Assembly (NCBI GenBank): GCA_023391905.1
Contig: JAEWAD010000073.1
Location: 1 to 9,147, forward strand
Length of the DNA: 9,147 nucleotides
Direction of reading: 5' to 3'
Source: Pseudomonadota bacterium
GTDB lineage: Bacteria; Pseudomonadota; Alphaproteobacteria; Rhizobiales; Kaistiaceae
Position numbers and translations under genes: made by a program. Positions 7,261 through 9,147 of this stretch are shown one piece after another; positions within the stretch are counted from its first letter, which is position 1; the number at the start of each line of letters is the position of its first letter. Under the pieces are notes generated by a model. The model was not told where the DNA came from. It searched no databases and worked only from the letters and a program-made list of their open reading frames with translations.

Positions 7261-7334
7261 GCAGGCGGGGTCGACCGCACCGAATTCCGCTTCGGGGGGC
7301 GATGAACGGCGTTCCGTTTTGAAGGAGAACCATC

Positions 7335-7721
7335 ATGGGTATCTTTGACGGTATTGTCGGCAATGTCCTCGGCGCGCTTCAGGGCAAGAACGGCGAGGGC
7401 GTCCAGCTGGACGCCCTTGGCCAGGCCCTGAACGGGGCGCTCGCGAACACGCAGTTCGGCAGCCTCGACGGTGTGCTGAACCAGCTGCAGAGTTCGGGTC
7501 TCGGGGCGCAGGTCGCCTCCTGGCTCGGCCAGGGCAGCAACCTGCCGATCAGCGCCGATGATCTTCGTTCGGCGCTCGGCAATGAGCAGTTGCAGACGAT
7601 CGGCACCCAGCTCGGCATTCCGATGGATCAGGTCGGCGAGCTCCTGGCCAAGGTGCTGCCGCCCACGGTCGACAAGCTGAGCCCGGACGGCACGCTGACG
7701 CCGCCTCCGCCTCCGGTCTGA
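7335..7721 (+). CDS. YidB-like protein (DUF937)
   Basis: The protein has 128 residues, typical of the YidB family. The ribosome-binding site AAGGAG (7322-7327) sits seven bases before the ATG. The pattern MGIFDGIVGNVLGALQG, then LDGVLNQLQSSGLGAQVASW (44-63), WLGQGSNLPISADDLRSALG and IGTQLGIPMDQVGELLAKVLP is the family core of small alpha-helical proteins with Gly/Gln-rich turns. No signal peptide is seen, so it is probably cytosolic. Its biochemical role is not established. The C-terminus ends in five prolines and a valine (123-128), a stretch expected to slow ribosomes and call on EF-P. It lies 74 bp after the triple-module gene and may be co-transcribed with it. Confidence 0.93.
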   Translation: MGIFDGIVGNVLGALQGKNGEGVQLDALGQALNGALANTQFGSLDGVLNQLQSSGLGAQVASWLGQGSNLPISADDLRSALGNEQLQTIGTQLGIPMDQVGELLAKVLPPTVDKLSPDGTLTPPPPPV

Positions 7722-7745
7722 GGCACGGATCGATGACGTGATGCG

Positions 7746-7768
7746 TGGCCGGGGCTCGTCTCCGGCCA
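7746..7768 (+). terminator. Possible terminator hairpin after the YidB-like gene
   Basis: tggccgg (7746-7752) pairs with ccggcca (7762-7768), with one further G-T and one G-C pair possible inside the loop. It sits about 25 bases after the stop and has only a weak T-rich tail (tgtccgttt). The remaining gap to 7929 contains no convincing gene. Confidence 0.4.
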
Positions 7769-7929
7769 TGTCCGTTTCTGGAGCCGCTGTTTCGCTCGGG
7801 TCCCGCCGGTGCCGTCGTCCGGTGGCTTATTGCACAGACTGGGACTGGAGATCGCAGGCGCGGGTGGTGCGCGCGGCGCGCTGACCTGATAGGACGGGGG
7901 CGAAACGATTTCTTAACCATGAGCCCGCC

Positions 7930-8895
7930 GTGACCATCGAATCCAGCCCCGCCGATCAGCTCGTCACGATCCGCGACTTCCTCCGCTATGCGATCAGCCG
8001 CTTCAACCAGGCGGGTCTGGCCTTCGGCCATGGCGCCTCGACGGCGTTCGACGACGCCGCCTATCTGGTGCTCGAGGGGCTGAAGCTGCCGATCGACACG
8101 CTCGAGCCGTTCCTCGATGCGCGCCTGATGCCGGACGAGCGCAAGCGTCTCGCCGACCTGATCGAGGCGCGCGTGACGACGCGCAAGCCGACCCCCTATC
8201 TGCTCAAGCGCGCCTATATCCAGGGCGTGCCCTTCTATGTCGACGAGCGGGTGATCGTGCCGCGCTCCTTCATCGGCGAGCTGCTCTACTCCGAGTTCTT
8301 CGGCGGCGACGAGTTCACGCTGGTCGAGGACCTGTCGTCGATCGAGACCGTGCTCGACCTCTGCACCGGCTCGGCCTCGCTGGCGATCCTCGCCGCGGAC
8401 GTGTTCGGCAATGCCGAGATCGATGCCGTCGACCTGTCGCCGGATGCGCTCGAGGTCGCCAAGATCAACGTCGCCGAGCATGGCCTCGGCAACCGGATCG
8501 AGCTTTATGAGGGCGACCTGTTCGCGCCGCTCGGCGACAAGCGCTACGACCTGATCCTGACCAACCCGCCCTATGTCGACGAGATCGCCATGGAAGAGCT
8601 GCCGGAAGAGTACCGGCACGAGCCGGAGATGGCGCTGGCCTCCGGCCTCGACGGTCTGGATATCGTGCGGCGCATCCTCGAGGCGGCGCCTGCCCATCTC
8701 AATCCGGGCGGCGGCATCCTGTGCGAGATCGGCGCCGGCCGCGAGATCATCGAGGCTGAATATCCGCATCTCGATTTCTTCTGGCTCGATACCGACGAGA
8801 GCGAGGGCGAGGTGTTCTGGCTCTCGGCCCAGAGCCTCGGCGTCGCCGATCTCGATACCGAGGACTTCGAGGACGAGACGCCCGCCGACGATTGA
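7930..8895 (+). CDS. prmB: 50S ribosomal protein L3 N5-glutamine methyltransferase (PrmB)
   Basis: The protein has 321 residues against about 310 in E. coli. PrmB uses S-adenosylmethionine to methylate a glutamine of ribosomal protein L3 in the cytosol, aiding 50S assembly. The N-terminal domain holds RFNQAGLAFGHG (24-35) and D-x-A-x-YLVLE, matching the PrmB-type RF-x2-A-x4-GHGT block. The methyltransferase domain has SAM motif I VLDLCTGSAS (141-150), acidic DAVDLSPDALEVA (165-177) and the catalytic NPPY (212-215), followed by EEYRHEPEMALASG-DGL (226-242), the L3-enzyme signature that separates it from PrmC. The start is a GTG at 7930 with no good ribosome-binding site. It overlaps the stop of a five-codon frame (ATG at 7919). 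A short acidic tail (DLDTEDFEDETPADD) extends past the E. coli end. Confidence 0.96.
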   Translation: MTIESSPADQLVTIRDFLRYAISRFNQAGLAFGHGASTAFDDAAYLVLEGLKLPIDTLEPFLDARLMPDERKRLADLIEARVTTRKPTPYLLKRAYIQGVPFYVDERVIVPRSFIGELLYSEFFGGDEFTLVEDLSSIETVLDLCTGSASLAILAADVFGNAEIDAVDLSPDALEVAKINVAEHGLGNRIELYEGDLFAPLGDKRYDLILTNPPYVDEIAMEELPEEYRHEPEMALASGLDGLDIVRRILEAAPAHLNPGGGILCEIGAGREIIEAEYPHLDFFWLDTDESEGEVFWLSAQSLGVADLDTEDFEDETPADD

Positions 8896-8917
8896 TTGTC
8901 ACGCCGGCAATCGAATT

Positions 8918-8951
8918 GGCCCTCTCCCGCGTCGCGGGGGAGGGCCTTTTT
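8918..8951 (+). terminator. Rho-independent terminator after prmB
   Basis: ggccctctcccgc (8918-8930) pairs with gcgggggagggcc (8934-8946) through 13 pairs, one of them G-T, around a 3-base loop. Five Ts follow at 8947-8951. It sits 22 bases after the prmB stop and 10 bases before the end of the convergent transporter gene. Confidence 0.92.
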
Positions 8952-8961
8952 CATGCGCCGG

Positions 8962-9147
8962 TCAGGCGCCGATCTCCAGCATGATCGGCTCGGCCGCCGG
9001 CTTCGGCCGGCGCGCGCGCAACGTGACCAGCGTCACCAGCGCGGCGGCGAAGGTGATCGCGGCGCAGACGAGCATGGTGGCGCGGAAGGCGTCGCCATAG
9101 GCGTCGGCAGCCGCCATGCGAGCGATCGACGGGGCCAGCGCCGCGGC
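8962..9147 (-). CDS. Probable MFS transporter, C-terminal fragment
   Basis: On the minus strand a frame is open from the window edge to a TGA at 8964-8962, giving 61 residues. The fragment has a short loop with AYGDAFRATMLV, one hydrophobic helix of about 20 residues (ATMLVCAAITFAAALVTLVT), then a basic turn LRARRPKP and a short tail ending MLEIGA. A final helix preceded by (F/Y)-x-x-(A/G)-F-R is typical of the last membrane segment of DHA2 (EmrB/QacA-type) multidrug MFS transporters. With only the end visible, the subfamily is a guess and another polytopic transporter is possible. It is convergent with prmB and separated from it by the terminator. Confidence 0.65.
   Translation of the reverse strand, partial: AAALAPSIARMAAADAYGDAFRATMLVCAAITFAAALVTLVTLRARRPKPAAEPIMLEIGA

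Noticed and set aside
7305..7320. Small stem aacgg/ccgtt followed by tttt before the YidB-like gene
   Set aside because: A 5-bp stem is too short to call a terminator in this GC-rich background, and it lies immediately before a strong ribosome-binding site.
7745..7933. 62-codon frame in the gap before prmB
   Set aside because: It begins with GTG inside a hairpin, has no ribosome-binding site and shows Arg-rich composition with no recognisable features. Only its last five codons (the ATG minicistron) are kept as a low-level observation.
7549..8769. 406-codon minus-strand open frame
   Set aside because: It is antisense to prmB and the end of the YidB-like gene and is a GC-bias shadow without domain-like sequence.

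Overview
The window is GC-rich chromosomal DNA, probably from an alphaproteobacterium of the Hyphomicrobiales (Rhizobiales) type. The evidence is the strong G/C bias at third codon positions, an inverted repeat of the 'cgtcattgcgag...agcaatccag' type that I recall from Bradyrhizobium-like genomes, and an alphaproteobacterial-style LepA and PrmB. The genus cannot be fixed by eye. I see no rRNA, tRNA, CRISPR array, transposase or phage gene.

Layout. (1) 1-138: C-terminal end of a short-chain dehydrogenase running in from the left. (2) 139-341: gene-free stretch with a long imperfect palindrome and a 28-bp tandem repeat. (3) 342-3110, minus strand: lysR-type regulator, then lepA (elongation factor 4) 54 bp downstream. 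(4) 3111-3215: divergent control region with an 8+8 bp dyad and overlapping promoter-like hexamers. (5) 3216-4243, plus strand: two GNAT N-acetyltransferases 11 bp apart, the second of the phosphinothricin/MnaT type. (6) 4248-5348, minus strand: Tat-exported TRAP solute-binding protein of the TakP type, tail-to-tail with the acetyltransferases (4 bp gap) and lacking its membrane subunits here. (7) 5419-6285, plus strand: a small exported His/Met/Cys-bearing protein and a DUF305 protein with an MDHSKMDHGAM segment, likely a copper-handling pair, closed by a strong hairpin at 6306-6332. (8) 6490-7260: exported protein made of three copies of a precisely spaced Cys/Trp module, which I cannot assign to a named family. 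(9) 7335-7721: YidB-like (DUF937) protein. (10) 7930-8895: prmB, ribosomal protein L3 glutamine methyltransferase, followed by a textbook terminator at 8918-8951. (11) 8962-9147, minus strand: C-terminal end of a probable MFS transporter leaving the window.

How the genes work together. lepA and prmB are translation housekeeping genes. The LysR regulator and the acetyltransferase pair look like a local regulator/target unit. The small metal-ligand-rich protein and the DUF305 protein look like a periplasmic copper unit. The TRAP binding protein, the triple-module protein and the YidB-like protein are accessory or envelope-related. The most promising undescribed item is the triple-module secreted protein at 6490-7260. 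I did not see a defence system or mobile island. All other long overlapping open frames appear to be antisense or frame-shifted shadows of these genes.
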